Below are positions 1-27,299 of a stretch of 64,000 nucleotides of DNA, piece by piece. The position numbers and the translations under genes were made by a program. This stretch comes from Phoenix dactylifera (lineage: Eukaryota > Streptophyta > Magnoliopsida > Arecales > Arecaceae): assembly GCF_009389715.1 (NCBI RefSeq), contig NC_052407.1, positions 9,706,475 through 9,770,474 of the forward strand. Reading direction: 5' to 3'. The notes under the pieces were generated by a model. That model was not told where the DNA came from and did not search any database. It worked only from the letters and a program-made list of their open reading frames with translations. Numbering within the stretch: the stretch's first letter is position 1; each line of letters starts with the position of its first letter.

Positions 1-705
1 CATCACATTCCACAGAACACAATCTCTTTCCGGCATTCGGTCAAACACCTCTCTTGCCTCATCAATAAAATTACCCTCTGCATACATTTTAATCAATGAA
101 CTACCTACAAAGAGATCCGCTTCCAAACCCATCAAACAAATTGTCTTATGAATTAACCTACCCAATCCAACAGCAGATAAATTACAACAAGACTTAATTA
201 CATACGGAAATGTGTATTTATCTGGCAAGGCACCAACAAACCACATCTTAATATAGAATAACAAAGCTAGGTTAAACCAACCAACCATAGTAAATCCCCT
301 GATCATCCAATTCCAAGGCAAAGGTGACACCTTTTTGAGCCGAAAGAACACATCTTTGGCGTCTGAAAAACTGCGGCATAGAACATACATCCCCAAAAGT
401 CTAGTGCCCAAAGAATCATCGTCGTCGACGCCATTCACGACCAGCTGGGCATGAACTTGGCGGCCTTTCTGGAGATCCAAAGGGTCGTGACAAGCCCTCA
501 GCATCGAGAGAAACCGAGCCATCAAATCCTCATTTCCTCTTCCGGTGAAAGAAAAGACTTCTTCTTTTTGAGGAATATCATTAAAATTTATAGAATTTAC
601 AGCTAATCCTGATGAGTTTTTGTAATTTGCGAGATGAAGCTTGGAAACGAGTGTGGGAAGCAAAGGAAATCGTTTGCAAATAGTAATCAGTCGTCTCCCT
701 TGCAT
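1..705 (-). CDS. PPR protein, 5' part (partial at window edge)
   Basis: The reading frame opens at the ATG complementary to 703-705 and runs for 235 codons without a stop to base 1, so the 3' part lies outside the window. Pentatricopeptide repeat features are plain: 'GRQVHAQLVVNG' near residue 90, 'LPWNWMIRGF', 'LPDKYTFPYVIKSC', and 'GSSLIKMYAEGNFIDEAREV' followed by 'FDRMPERDCVLWNVM' at the edge. This spacing of P, L and S-type motifs is that of the PLS subfamily. Such proteins bind organellar RNA in plastids or mitochondria and take part in editing or processing. The N-terminus (MQGRRLITICKRFPLLP) is basic, Ser/Leu-rich and poor in acids, consistent with an organelle transit peptide. No intron is seen, as is usual in this family. 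The RNA target and whether an E or DYW tail follows cannot be known from this piece. Confidence 0.93.
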   Translation of the reverse strand, partial: MQGRRLITICKRFPLLPTLVSKLHLANYKNSSGLAVNSINFNDIPQKEEVFSFTGRGNEDLMARFLSMLRACHDPLDLQKGRQVHAQLVVNGVDDDDSLGTRLLGMYVLCRSFSDAKDVFFRLKKVSPLPWNWMIRGFTMVGWFNLALLFYIKMWFVGALPDKYTFPYVIKSCCNLSAVGLGRLIHKTICLMGLEADLFVGSSLIKMYAEGNFIDEAREVFDRMPERDCVLWNVM

Positions 706-1075
706 TATTATAGTGAAGAAAGATAGTAGCACATATTTTCACAAGTTTCTCCTTATTCTGTAGTTGGAGAGTGGAGGGACAAACACAAAGGCTGGTAATT
801 TAAACTCGAGGAGGGCATGTTCTAGAACTAACGAGCGGAGCAAAGGAAGTAGGAAAGGAGAGACTCGGACCGGGAACGGCCGGGGGCGCCGCCGAGAGCC
901 CGGCGGAAACAAAGGTGCTCGAGGTCGGCATCGGAGAACTGGTACGCGTCTGATGTATCCTATGACCGTGCCGGCGGCCAGAGGATGAGGGGGTTTAGCC
1001 GGAGCCGATCAAGGGAGCGGGAAGGAGGGAAAGAGAGGGTGGGGGATGAAGGTCTGGCCTCCAGCCTAATTTTAA
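706..1075. other. GC-rich 5' flank of the PPR gene
   Basis: This GC-rich stretch lies upstream of the minus-strand PPR start and probably holds its promoter and 5' UTR. Short open frames exist on both strands but show no family resemblance. No convincing TATA box was found. Confidence 0.4.
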
Positions 1076-1079
1076 ACCC

Positions 1080-1700
1080 GGACCACTAATCGAACCGGAT
1101 CTTAAGCAGCAAGGGTGTGTTTGTAGAGGTGCAATCGAGCCGCGTATCGATTAGCTAGGGGCCCGAGCTTGGCTCGATCAAAAATATTTAAGCTCGAAAC
1201 ACAATTCGACATCAATTAAATTTTGATATCCAATATTCAAGCTCCAATTTGACCCGATCATAAAAAAAAAAATATATTCGAGATCAATTTGATTTGACTC
1301 GCATATCAACTTGAGTTCAAGCGTGGATTATAATTAAAACATATAGCTAAAATAAAATATAACATAATATCATATTTTAAAATATTAAATTAATAATATA
1401 TATTATAAAAAAATAATATTAAATATATATTTGATTTGGCCCGCGAGTTTTGAGCCAAGCACTTTGCAACTCAAACTCAACTGTTTGTGCTCAACTCGAG
1501 CCCGATGATAATCAACTCGAATTGAGCTTAGACTTAAGTTGCAAGCTGCTTGGCTCATTTGCACTTTTAGTATTGCGGCTCATTTGCACTTTTAGTATTT
1601 CGTAAGGGTGTGTGGGTGTGTTTATTTTTATAGAAGTAAAAATGAGGTATAAAATATCGTATTGGCATATTAAAATATTATTACAAATTAAGTCCAATAT
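1080..1700. repeat. Degenerate AT-rich interspersed repeat
   Basis: The stretch repeats variants of 'gagctcgag/tcgagctt/ttggctcg' on both sides of an AT-rich core. It resembles a common plant interspersed repeat type rich in CTCGAG-like words, perhaps a decayed MITE. A ~25-bp unit (ggctcatttgcacttttag) is tandemly duplicated around 1552-1600. No terminal repeats or target duplication could be fixed, so its class is not assigned. Confidence 0.4.
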
Positions 1701-1775
1701 TATTTTTTAATTTAAGTTGGATGTGATTCTAGTGAAGATGTGAAGGGATTAGAATTGAATTCAACTGGTAGGTTG

Positions 1776-2480
1776 TGTTGGTGGTTGGAATTTGGCCCAA
1801 GGGTGACCACGCCGAAGGAGTCAAGGGAGCTGCCGGTGGTTGAAGGAAGAAAACAGGGGCCACCTTCTGTGCGGCGGTGGCGACGATGGACCTGCACAAA
1901 GCCTCACCGGTGTTTCTGATGAGGATCTTCTGACGATCAAGTTAGAGTGAGGTAAATTTGATCCGGCCAAAAAGTCTCTTAGAAGTTACTTGACCGGGCT
2001 ATTTATAGTCCCAATGGAGAGGCCCAGGGGGCAGAGGCATTATCTGCTCTCATCATGAGAGGGGGGTGACTCTGAGTCGAATGGCGCGCAGCTAAGGCTG
2101 GCTGGTGGCATGTGGTGCTGTCCGTTCTCGAAAACGGTAAGGTGTTGACAGTCGTAGCATGATATGGCCGGAGTAGTCATGGTGCTTTCCTTTGACTGTC
2201 GGGGGCCAGCAATCAAAGCATGGTGCGGTGGCGTTGCAATGTACGACCACGTAGGAAGGCGTGGGCGCATACATGGGTGCGGTTGTTGGCAAGGTCGGAC
2301 CTGTTGAGTAGTCGCATCATGCGTTGACGAGGTCGGCTAGATGGGTGCCGAGGATAGCTCGGCTCCCCAGGTTCTGAGGTGTGCTTGGTGGAGCGCCTCG
2401 AGCTCGACGGTCAAGGCGTACTACTGAAGTGGGGCGCCCTAAGCTCGGTCGGGGCGGGTCGGCGAATATTGGAGACACCC
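1776..2480 (-). mobile_element. LTR relic, Ty3/gypsy type, minus orientation
   Basis: The left end reads tgttggtgg...aatttggccc, matching the left ends at 40862 and 53057. A minus-strand TATA box (ctatttatag, complement CTATAAATAG) lies at 1999-2008. Just past it, near 1926-1948, is a decayed version of the motif read as GACTTAGGCATCGGAGG on the minus strand of the best-preserved LTR. The right part is the GC-rich 'gctcggccccgagc'-like U3 also seen at 41.5 kb. The right boundary is approximate, and no internal retroelement domains remain beside it. Confidence 0.6.
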
Positions 2481-2789
2481 CGAACTTGGACCAAATGTTT
2501 CCATTGCACAAAGCAAATAACACCTACCTCTCATTGCAATGATCCCATAGAAATATATACTACCTTTTTATTAACATTGGCCCACCAAAATGTAGCCCCA
2601 ATGAAGGCCATTATTTCCACCATCATTGCTCAAACCATGCACGCTATCATAACTCACTGCCCGCTGTCCTCATAATTGCACCCGTATCTGGCTATTATCA
2701 TTATTAACTTCCATAATATACATTCAAGTGATCTAACACCATCTCTTTGATAAACTTAATTAATACAAAATATGAACTGGCCGGGTGTT

Positions 2790-3430
2790 TTTTAATTAAA
2801 GAAAGGGTTGGGTCCTAATGGGGAAAATATTGGACATTTGGCCCCAGACGAGACCAACCTCCCTGTGACCTCGGCATAAGCCGATTTCGGACCACTTTGG
2901 CTCTAGTCGAGAAGCCAACCAGCCAAGATAAACGACTTTGCCTCTGGCCAAGGAACCTATTAATATGTGCCAATAAGGATTGGCAGACCTAACAACCGAT
3001 GATTTTGGCAGTTTGCAGTCGTAGCAGCACCGCAGTCTGTGTTCGACCAGCACTATATATCGCCCACACAGACTAACTCCCACATTGTAGCCGTACAACT
3101 GGCCGTTATTTGGTCATCATTGCACGCTATGTCAACCCAAGTAACGATAAAACATACTTCCTTATATAAAGAGACCCTAGAAGACTCAGATACGCGATAA
3201 CACACACTACATGATATCATTGCTCAAAGAAAACTACTCTGCTGAGATTCTCTTTCTTACATACTATTACCATTCTATTTTGACTTGGGTCTCCAGTAAG
3301 TGGATTTCTTGCAGGTTGTCTCTAGTGAAGACCGTCTGATACCTCAACCAGCCTGCTTAGCTCATTTCTAACCGATCTAAAGGTTGTTTGAGCTGCACTC
3401 TGACATTAGTCCGCACCCTACAGCAATAAG
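2790..3430 (+). mobile_element. LTR relic, Ty3/gypsy type, plus orientation
   Basis: A plus-strand TATA box (cttatataaa, 3161-3170) is followed about 120 bp later by ttgacttgggtctccag (3281-3296), a variant of the GACTTAGGCATCGGAGG motif of the other LTRs in this window. The U5-like tail ends near cctacagca (~3425). Upstream sequence is rich in cggcc/ggcca words typical of such U3 regions. No gag or pol follows, so this is a solo or truncated LTR. Both ends are approximate. Confidence 0.55.
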
Positions 3431-3439
3431 TCCCACGCT

Positions 3440-4046
3440 CACCATCAAATAGTGCGAATGGAGCACAATTTTTGATGTGATCTTTATTCACACGAATTGC
3501 AATGCAGATCCAAGAGGCAATGGGGCATCAACCTAATACGACTCCTTTTTTTATCATGAACGTTGTTATTGCGCTTTGATCTTGCCAAGTGGCGGCTTAT
3601 GCGCTGTCCGATTCGTAGACCCATGAACGTGGGCCTAAAAAGTTGTTCCCTCTCATCCAGAAGCGCGTCAGGACCACCCCCAGTGCCGGCTTTTCCGGCA
3701 TGGACGGCGCGACGTGCCCCCACGAGTCCTCCTACCATCGCCACGTGTCCCCCCGGCAAGGATGTACCCAGCCCCCGAGGGGCGCCGCTACGTCCTGGCT
3801 TCGCGGGCATAAATGCCTGAGAGATTTCTATGCGTCGTCTCCCCTAAAAGCCTCCCCGGTAGGTTCTAACTCTCGATTTTCTCTGAACCGTCCCAAATTT
3901 AAGCACCGAAATCGTGCAAGACGCTAAAAAGCCGGCTTTTTACAAGCTCGTGGAATGTCTCGGCGAGACAAAGTAGCATCTCTTTTCATTGCCGCCTAGA
4001 ACTCATGAGAGCCGCCCAGCTGTACTCCGCTCTCTCGCCAACGCGC
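3440..4046. other. Unassigned moderately GC-rich intergenic stretch
   Basis: Overlapping open frames on both strands at 3484-3927 have no recognisable domain and look like chance frames in GC-rich DNA. A possible TATA-like gcataaatg lies near 3808, but no gene follows it. It may be further retroelement debris. Confidence 0.3.
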
Positions 4047-4055
4047 TTTAGATTC
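4047..4055. repeat. Target site duplication, left copy (TTTAGATTC)
   Basis: The nine bases TTTAGATTC here are repeated exactly at 4957-4965, immediately outside the inverted terminal repeats of the element between them. Nine base pairs is the target duplication length of Mutator-like elements. Confidence 0.9.
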
Positions 4056-4189
4056 GGGTAGTTCTAAATACACCCCTCCTATTGCTCAGGACACCCCCCA
4101 AAAATTAAAAAAAAATTAAATACTCTCTACACCCCCCCATTTGCTAAGAACACCCCTAAAAAATTAAAAATTCCTAAATTACCCCCACC

Positions 4190-4670
4190 CTCCCCACCCC
4201 CCGCCTCTGCCTCCTCCTCCTCCCCCCTCCTCATCCTCCTCCTCCCCCTCCCCCTCTTCTCGCCCACCTCTGCCTCCCCCTCATCCCTCTCCCCTCCTCC
4301 TCCGCCCCGCCTCTGCCTCCTCCTCCTCCCCCTCCCCCTCTTCCCGCCCACCTCTGCCTCCCCCTCATCCCTCTCCCCTCCTCCTCCGCCTATTCACCCT
4401 CCTCCTCCTCCTCCCTCCTCCCTCCTCCTACTCCTCCACCCCTCTACCTCCGCCCCCCATCCCCATCCCCTCTTACTCTGCATCCCCCTCCGCCTTCTCC
4501 CCCTTCTTTGCCTCCTCCTCCACCCCCTATTCCTCCCTGCTCCCATTCCTCCTCCTCCTCCTACCCCTCCTCCCCCTTCTCCTCCACCTCCCCCTCCTCC
4601 AACTACCCCTCCTACCCCTCCCCCCTCCGCCGCCTCCTCCCCACCCTCCTACCCCTCCTCCCCTTCCCTC
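4190..4670. repeat. Pyrimidine-rich (CCT)n-type tract inside the MITE
   Basis: About 480 bp of nearly pure C/T on the plus strand, with blocks of cctcctcct and a repeated ctctgcctccccctcatcc word. It is low-complexity DNA. Frames through it (Pro/Ser-rich on one strand, Gly/Arg/Glu-rich on the other) are not genes. A mirror-like purine-pyrimidine tract of this length could adopt triplex DNA, which is inference. Confidence 0.85.
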
Positions 4671-4671
4671 C

Positions 4672-4795
4672 GCCGAACAGAAGGATTCTGTTCGGTTGAG
4701 GATCGCCGAACAGAAGCCTTCTGTTCGGCACTGGATCGCCGAACAGAAGCCTTCTGTTCGGCACCGTTCAGCCGAACAGAAGGATTTTGTTCGGC
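4672..4795. repeat. Four palindromes at exact 33-bp spacing
   Basis: Palindromic units of 25 bp begin at 4672, 4705, 4738 and 4771. Each has arms GCCGAACAGAA and TTCTGTTCGGC around a 3-bp centre; the first and last differ by a few bases. Eight-base linkers separate them. The segment 4723-4744 is also the exact reverse complement of 4789-4810, so the array folds at two levels. Any transcript in either direction could form strong hairpins. The function, if any, is unknown. Confidence 0.9.
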
Positions 4796-4956
4796 GATCC
4801 AGTGCCGAACGGAGCACGAAACGGAGAAGGAGGAAGGGGGTGTACTGAGAAAATTTCAAGGGCAATATGGTAATTACACTAAAGGTTAGTTTGGGTATTT
4901 TTTTTTAATTTTTGGGGGGTGTCCTGAGCAATAGGGGGGTGTATTTAGAACTACCC

Positions 4957-4965
4957 TTTAGATTC
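4957..4965. repeat. Target site duplication, right copy (TTTAGATTC)
   Basis: Exact match to 4047-4055; it marks the right edge of the Mutator-like MITE. Confidence 0.9.
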
Positions 4966-5735
4966 CCTCAAAATTACCAAATTACCCTTACGCTATATAT
5001 CCGTTAGGATCGGCCCAATTTCAAGCAGAACCATTTTTTTTCTTTTTGGTACATTGGGGCGCACACTACTTTGACATGAACACAATCAGCTAAATAACTA
5101 AAAAATAGCCTATATAATGATAGAGAAATAGAAACATGCTCAATCCAAAAAATTTCTTCAAAATGATGGGCAACAAAGAAAACACAATTCAATATGTAAA
5201 GAAAACACAATTCAATATGTAGAAATTTATAACCCATCCGACAAATCTTTCACCAAATTGGCAAGGTGGGTGCCACCGAGAATTTGCGACTTTGGGCTTT
5301 GGCCACCAAGTGCTCGGTAGTCGAGCCAAATCCTCTCGTGCTCTGCGCTTTCCTAACCCGGAAAGGGAGCCCATTTGGGATCAACCTTGGCTCGTGCGTC
5401 ATTCAAGAACGGTGGGTGGATCCACCGGCAAAAAAATTCTACTCGAATAGGTCCCTCCAATTGAAAGGGTATTTCGGTAATGTTATGTAAACTAAAATTA
5501 TGTTAATATTTATTTGATAGTTGTAATCCGTAGCTCTCACTTCGGAAAGTTCCAATGCAGCGTGTGAAATAAAAATAGGGAGTGGGAATAGAAGTTCGCT
5601 TTCGAGAGAGACCGGGGGTATAATCTGGCTAATCCTTTGTCGATCGCGTTTTAAGAGGAAGGTGGGGAGAAAGCGCTCCAAGGCGTAGTTGCGGAGAGTC
5701 AAAGCTACGGTGCTTAAGCTCGAACCGGTGGGCGA
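4966..5735. other. Intergenic stretch upstream of the NDR kinase gene
   Basis: No gene recognised. Short frames here lack domains. A short direct repeat (aagaaaacacaattcaatatgt) occurs twice around 5176-5220. The 3' part probably includes the kinase promoter, but no clear TATA box is seen. Confidence 0.4.
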
Positions 5736-6353
5736 TTGCGATAGAGATTGAGGGAAAAAAAAGAAGAAAAATTCCCGATTGTCGATGATTTCGAGGTCCA
5801 GGTGGGGTTAATTTCTGTCCTTATGCTGTTCGTACGATCTGTATTGGTGTTCTCGTTGCCGAATTTGGTTCAGGATTGTGGTAAATTCCGTTCCTTATTG
5901 TTTTCTTTTCCATCTTCTGGTTTTTCTAGGGTTCGATTAGTTTCGGAGGAGGCGAATTTGCGATTGTTGCCATTTTTTATTGTTTTATTCAAGATTTTTC
6001 CTTTCTTGTTTTGGAACTTGATAAGACTCTTCTTTTGTGTTAATTCCGTTACCAGATCGCAAAAAACGTGGCGTGTGTTGGGAAATTTAGTGCGAAATCT
6101 GGAGTTTTAGGTTTTGGTTCTGCTTAGAAATGCGATTTCTTCAGTTGATATCAGTGCACTGGTACTTGATCATGTTCGAGTTTTTGTCTTTTATGCATTT
6201 GAAGTCATGGGCAGTCTGATGTGCGTTTTTGTTGGTATTTGATTGCGGTTCACTCTGGTTTGAATGCAAGTTATTGTTTCTCAGCTGTATAGGTTAATAT
6301 TTTGATCGCAAACAAGAAGTTTTGGTTTTGGTAACGATGATGTTGTGATCGAG
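5736..6353 (+). promoter_or_regulatory. Probable 5' UTR of the NDR kinase gene
   Basis: T-rich leader-like sequence directly upstream of the kinase start codon. A possible donor (gtccag|gtgggg) near 5800 followed by hundreds of T-rich bases suggests a 5' UTR intron. The acceptor could not be fixed. The frame at 5748-6110 is probably intronic and not a gene. Confidence 0.35.
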
Positions 6354-23209
<16,856 letters not shown>

Positions 23210-25400
23210 TGAAAAAAGTTTCACGAGCTAATTGTTAATAGTCAAAGCAAATTAAAAGGAAATGTGTTTCCTGTTTTGTTATACTGTCCAGTGTCTGAGC
23301 TTTTGTAACCAGTTCATTCCATATGCTTTTGTGTTGAACCTTCCATCCTTCTCCCATTACCCTGGAGTCAGGGAAGGTGAGGAATTGGTCTGGTTAAATG
23401 TGCAATTCCTGTTAAAGGGTGGAATTAGATTCTTTAATTCTTGTAATTTGGATCTTTGTACTGATGGTGAAGGCTTAATCGTCCTTATATGGACTATATA
23501 TTAATTGCTGCTGTAAGTGGATGTGAAAAGGGCAAGCACTTTCTTTTGGGCAGCACTTCCAAGAAAGCAGCGTACAAGGGGCAATGTGTAAAACATTATT
23601 TGAATGAGAAATTTGAAGATAATCTCTGTATCTTGTTGTATTTACTTGGAAAAGTCAAAGACCACTAATATTTATTCTCTTTAATTGGCTCATCTGTTCT
23701 TTTGGCATATCTGATTCTCTGCTGCTCACCGAGTACTTTAAAAAAAAACAGAAATAGATGAAGGGATTCTACCATCTCAATATATACACACCCACATATG
23801 TGTGTGTTATATGTGTGTATGTGACATTGCATGCCATTTTTGTTTATCGCAACAGTTAAAGTCCAATGTTTTAATCAAGAATGTCGGATTCCTAGTCAAA
23901 TTTATAAGCTTTTACTAAGAAATTTTGGGAAATTGGAAAACAAATGATTTCTCTTTGATTCTTGTACAGAAGTCTTTAGAGATTTTAAAAATTTATTCTC
24001 TTGGGTCATACATATTATAATTTTTCTAAACTAAAGAAAGTTTTATTAAAAAAATAATGAAGTTGAACATTCAAGAATATGTACACTTGAGTTGAACCAT
24101 GTTAAATATTTATTTGAAGATTGAATGATTCAATAATTAATGCTGCAATATGTCAAAGATCAATGTAATTGATTATAATATATATTCATAAAAACAACGA
24201 GGAATAAAATATACTTTTTTTTTTTGATCTCTGCATCTTATGGATGCAAAAATAAGCTGCATCTGTTTTGCTATTTTTTTATCCTATTAAGTCATTAAAA
24301 TTAAACATTTATTTTATCAATCATGAGCTACATATGTTAAATATTTTGCAAATTGAAAATCAGTATATGTTAGTGCTTAAATCATAGCAACATTTGGTCT
24401 TGTATCATTAAAACCATCTAGTTTTATGCCAACATGATGCAATGGCTTGAAAGGATGCATCATTGATCTTGAATAGTTAAAATCTTTTATTAAAAATTAA
24501 CATCGTTTGTTTTCTCTCTATGCCCATGTGCATACATTTTGGTGTGTTTATGTGTGTGCATGTAAAATTATGTTGGATTCCGCTATTATGAACCATATAT
24601 GATGAATAAAACAATTGATATACTGAACGAGAAGCTAGTTGTTATGTATCATAAGAGGTTTTTTTTTTTTTAACGATATATGCAAACCCATAGATAAAAT
24701 ATAGTGATCAAAGGTGGAAAACTAAAACTAGAGAGATCTGGGTGATATCATGGGATCCTCTCTAGCCTGATAGACACTAACACAGTTTTTTACGCAAAAC
24801 GTGAAGTATAATAATTATGTTAAAAATATAAATCCAAAAGTCTAATTCCAAAGAGATTGGAAAAGCTAACAGATCCCCCTCTTAGTCAGAAGTGTCATAA
24901 GTTAGCACTTGGAATATGTTAAGGGCTCATCTACATCTATTCTCATTTTTTGAACCACCGAGTCTACTAATACATAATGAAAAATGCTTTGAGATTAGCC
25001 TTACAGAGTAAACCTCAAAATTCTCATCATGGCATTATGTTATAAAAATAAAAATAAAAAAATAGGGCTCTGTCCACCTTCATATTTTATTCTTTAAGTG
25101 CCCGAGTTAAAAAAAAAAAAAATCAGAAAGACAGATGCAAATATTACAAATTTCTCTAAAGTCAAGTTGAGATACTTCCACCTTCCATATTTCTTCTAAT
25201 CACAATATCCAATATATAATGAATACTCCCATGAGATATCTGTCAGATATTTACCGAGTCTTAGAATTATTTTTTGAGAAACAATTATTTTCTGAGAAAG
25301 GGTGGGTATCCTAAAATATCAAAATTTTAAATCCAAGCCTGGATTTGAGCATACTTTCTCTTTTTAATTAACTAAAATAAATCATACTCTGATAATTCAT
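23210..25400. other. 3' flank of the kinase gene and AT-rich intergenic DNA
   Basis: The first ~450 bp probably hold the kinase 3' UTR. The rest is AT-rich, with short poly-T/A runs and a TG/TA-type simple repeat near 23785-23825. No gene or element ends recognised. Confidence 0.4.
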
Positions 25401-26164
25401 GGAGATTTTCAAACCAGAAGTCCTAGCTAATCCTCTCCCTCATCTTGTTTTCCTTCTTAAATGCCGACACTTTTGTGTTGCACAAATCGTTATTCTTTTT
25501 TATATGCATGGCAATATGGCATATACCTGTATGATCCTTCAGGTCTTTGATCATTTGCACAGAGCTTGGCACTTCATCTCGATGCCCGGTTTTTCTTGCC
25601 TACAAGGATGGATCATTTCATCATCCGGATCTTTTGTTGGTTGGATTTTTTTGATAACTAGTAGTCGGTTGATTAAGCTAGGCGTGCTTCCTCCCATCCG
25701 AGCTTAGTCTTGGCTAGGTTTTTCATCAGTTCTTGATTAGTAATAGGCTGGTGGCTTCCTGGAAAGCTCTTCCCGACTTGAGATGCTCAAGTGCGGCATT
25801 CAGTGGTTTCTTAGAAGACTCGTCCAATATTTCATTTACAATTTGGTGATTTGGAATCTGAGCTAGGCCAACTGGAATAATAGATTGGTGGCCTCTTAGG
25901 AGACTCGTCTGATCTGCGGTGTCGAGGATGGTGCTTTTGGTGGTCTCTTGGGAGACTCTCCTAGCATTTTATCCATGATTCAACAATTTGGCATTTTAAG
26001 CAAGCCCACGAAAATCTTGATTGGGGGCTTTAGCAAGCTCACTCGATTCATCGCTTTTAAAGATTTCTTGGGTGGCGGTTGATGTATTCACCTGCAGTAT
26101 TCGGTTATTTTGGAGCACAAAGACAACCTTCGTTTATTATGGGCAACAAAAAAGTATAGAGTTC

Positions 26165-26960
26165 AACATTACGATTCTTAGTGGTGGTATACTCGAAGGT
26201 TATTAGAATTTCGTGCATGTGGTATTGGAGTTCCATCAAGTTGCTCGAGTTGGTATATGCTAAGTCGGATGACTTTTACAATCTTGTACGATTCTTCCTA
26301 CTTGGGTATAAGTTTCTCACGGTCACCCTGTCCAACTACTTTGGCTTTTTTGAGAATGAGATCCCATAGTTAGAGGAGCTTGGTCTTGACCCAGGAGTTC
26401 CATGATCGAGCCGCCCATTGCTAATAAATAGCCATCTGGACCCGAGCTTATTTCTGCAGAGATTTTTGGCATTTACTTGCTCACCATATGTTTTCACCTA
26501 GTAGGACGGGATGTCGATTTCTATGGAAATGACAGTTTTAGTTCCTAACAAGAGATTGAAAGGAGTTTCTCAGGTGGGAGTCCTATGGATTGTGCGTTAG
26601 GTCCATAGAAATGCTAGGGAGCTCATCTAGCAAGAAGACCTTAGCTCAATTAAGCCTGGTATTTAAGCCATGCAAAATAGTGTACAATTACATCAGTTTC
26701 TCCATTGGGTTGGGGATGACCGACCTAGATGAGCCAGTGGTCGATGCTGAGTTCAGAGCAGAATTCTATAAATCGGGCATTATCAAATTATCGACCATTG
26801 TTGGTGATGAGGACCCAAAAAATTTCAAACTGGCAGATGATAGATTTTTAGACAAAGTTTTATACATTTTCCTTGATGATCCAAGCTTTTTGTGAAGTAG
26901 TCAACTGCAACGATGAGAGACTTTTTCTCATGGCTTTGATCTTGTTGTTCATTTCCTTGA
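26165..26960 (-). pseudogene. Ty3/gypsy integrase pseudogene
   Basis: Minus-strand translation across frames reads, in order: 'KSLIVAVDYFTKS' (catalytic core strand), 'TQFDNARFIEFCSELSID', 'GHPQPNGETDVIVH' (the conserved HPQ-NG-TE/D-V motif), 'FLLDELPSISMDL', 'GTKTVISIEIDIPSY', 'RVQMAIY' and 'QLEQLDGTPIPHARNSNNLR' near the end. These are the landmarks of plant gypsy integrases up to the C-terminal chromatin-side region. In-frame stops and frame changes interrupt it several times, so no functional protein is possible. Confidence 0.85.
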
Positions 26961-27299
26961 TCCTTCGATTGAGGTTGGTCTCTCTCTTGGAAAGCTTTTC
27001 TAGTTAGGGAAATTCTGAATCTCTTAGGCTGGAGCTATTTCGGAATGAGTACCACAGAGACCATTTTCTCTGTGACGGATGAAGTTCTCGAGGAAGCGAC
27101 TAGCATGCTATGCTGGGCCATCCTATTAGTCTGATGCCACGATAGTAGTTTGCTGGTTCGAGCATTACACATCTTGAACTACCTCTATTAGAGTTTGCAC
27201 TTGTTGGACGAACAGATTAAACTGCTTGATCATTACCACCTAGTTGCGGAGCCGGAGATTGCCGAGGGCTAGGTTGGGAGTCATTAGACTCTTACTGGG

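Larger units (their letters stand above)
4056..4956. mobile_element. Mutator-like MITE, 901 bp, intact ends
   Basis: The ends are inverted repeats of about 65 bp. Both start GGGTAGTTCTAAATAC and continue through tattgctcaggacacc and an A-rich stretch, with one small difference in a C run. A perfect 9-bp duplication, TTTAGATTC, flanks it. Long terminal inverted repeats plus 9-bp target duplication are diagnostic of Mutator-like transposons. There is no transposase, so it is non-autonomous. A partial second copy of the terminal repeat (cacccccccatttgctaaga) follows the left end at about 4129. The interior is a long (CCT)-rich tract and then four palindromes at 33-bp spacing. The near-perfect terminal repeats suggest recent insertion. 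Confidence 0.88.

Noticed and set aside
2040-2675. Frames of 66-98 codons near 2.0-2.7 kb
   Set aside because: They lie in the LTR relic and its flank and differ between LTR copies. No gag or pol similarity.
4672-4795. CRISPR-like regular array
   Set aside because: Four palindromes with 8-bp linkers are too short and lack unique spacers. The context is a plant mobile element and no cas genes are present.
4127-4865. Gly/Arg/Glu-rich and Pro/Ser-rich frames, including one with 'RTEGFCSA' repeats
   Set aside because: They come from the CT-rich tract and the palindrome array of the MITE. The repeated peptide simply mirrors the 33-bp DNA repeat.
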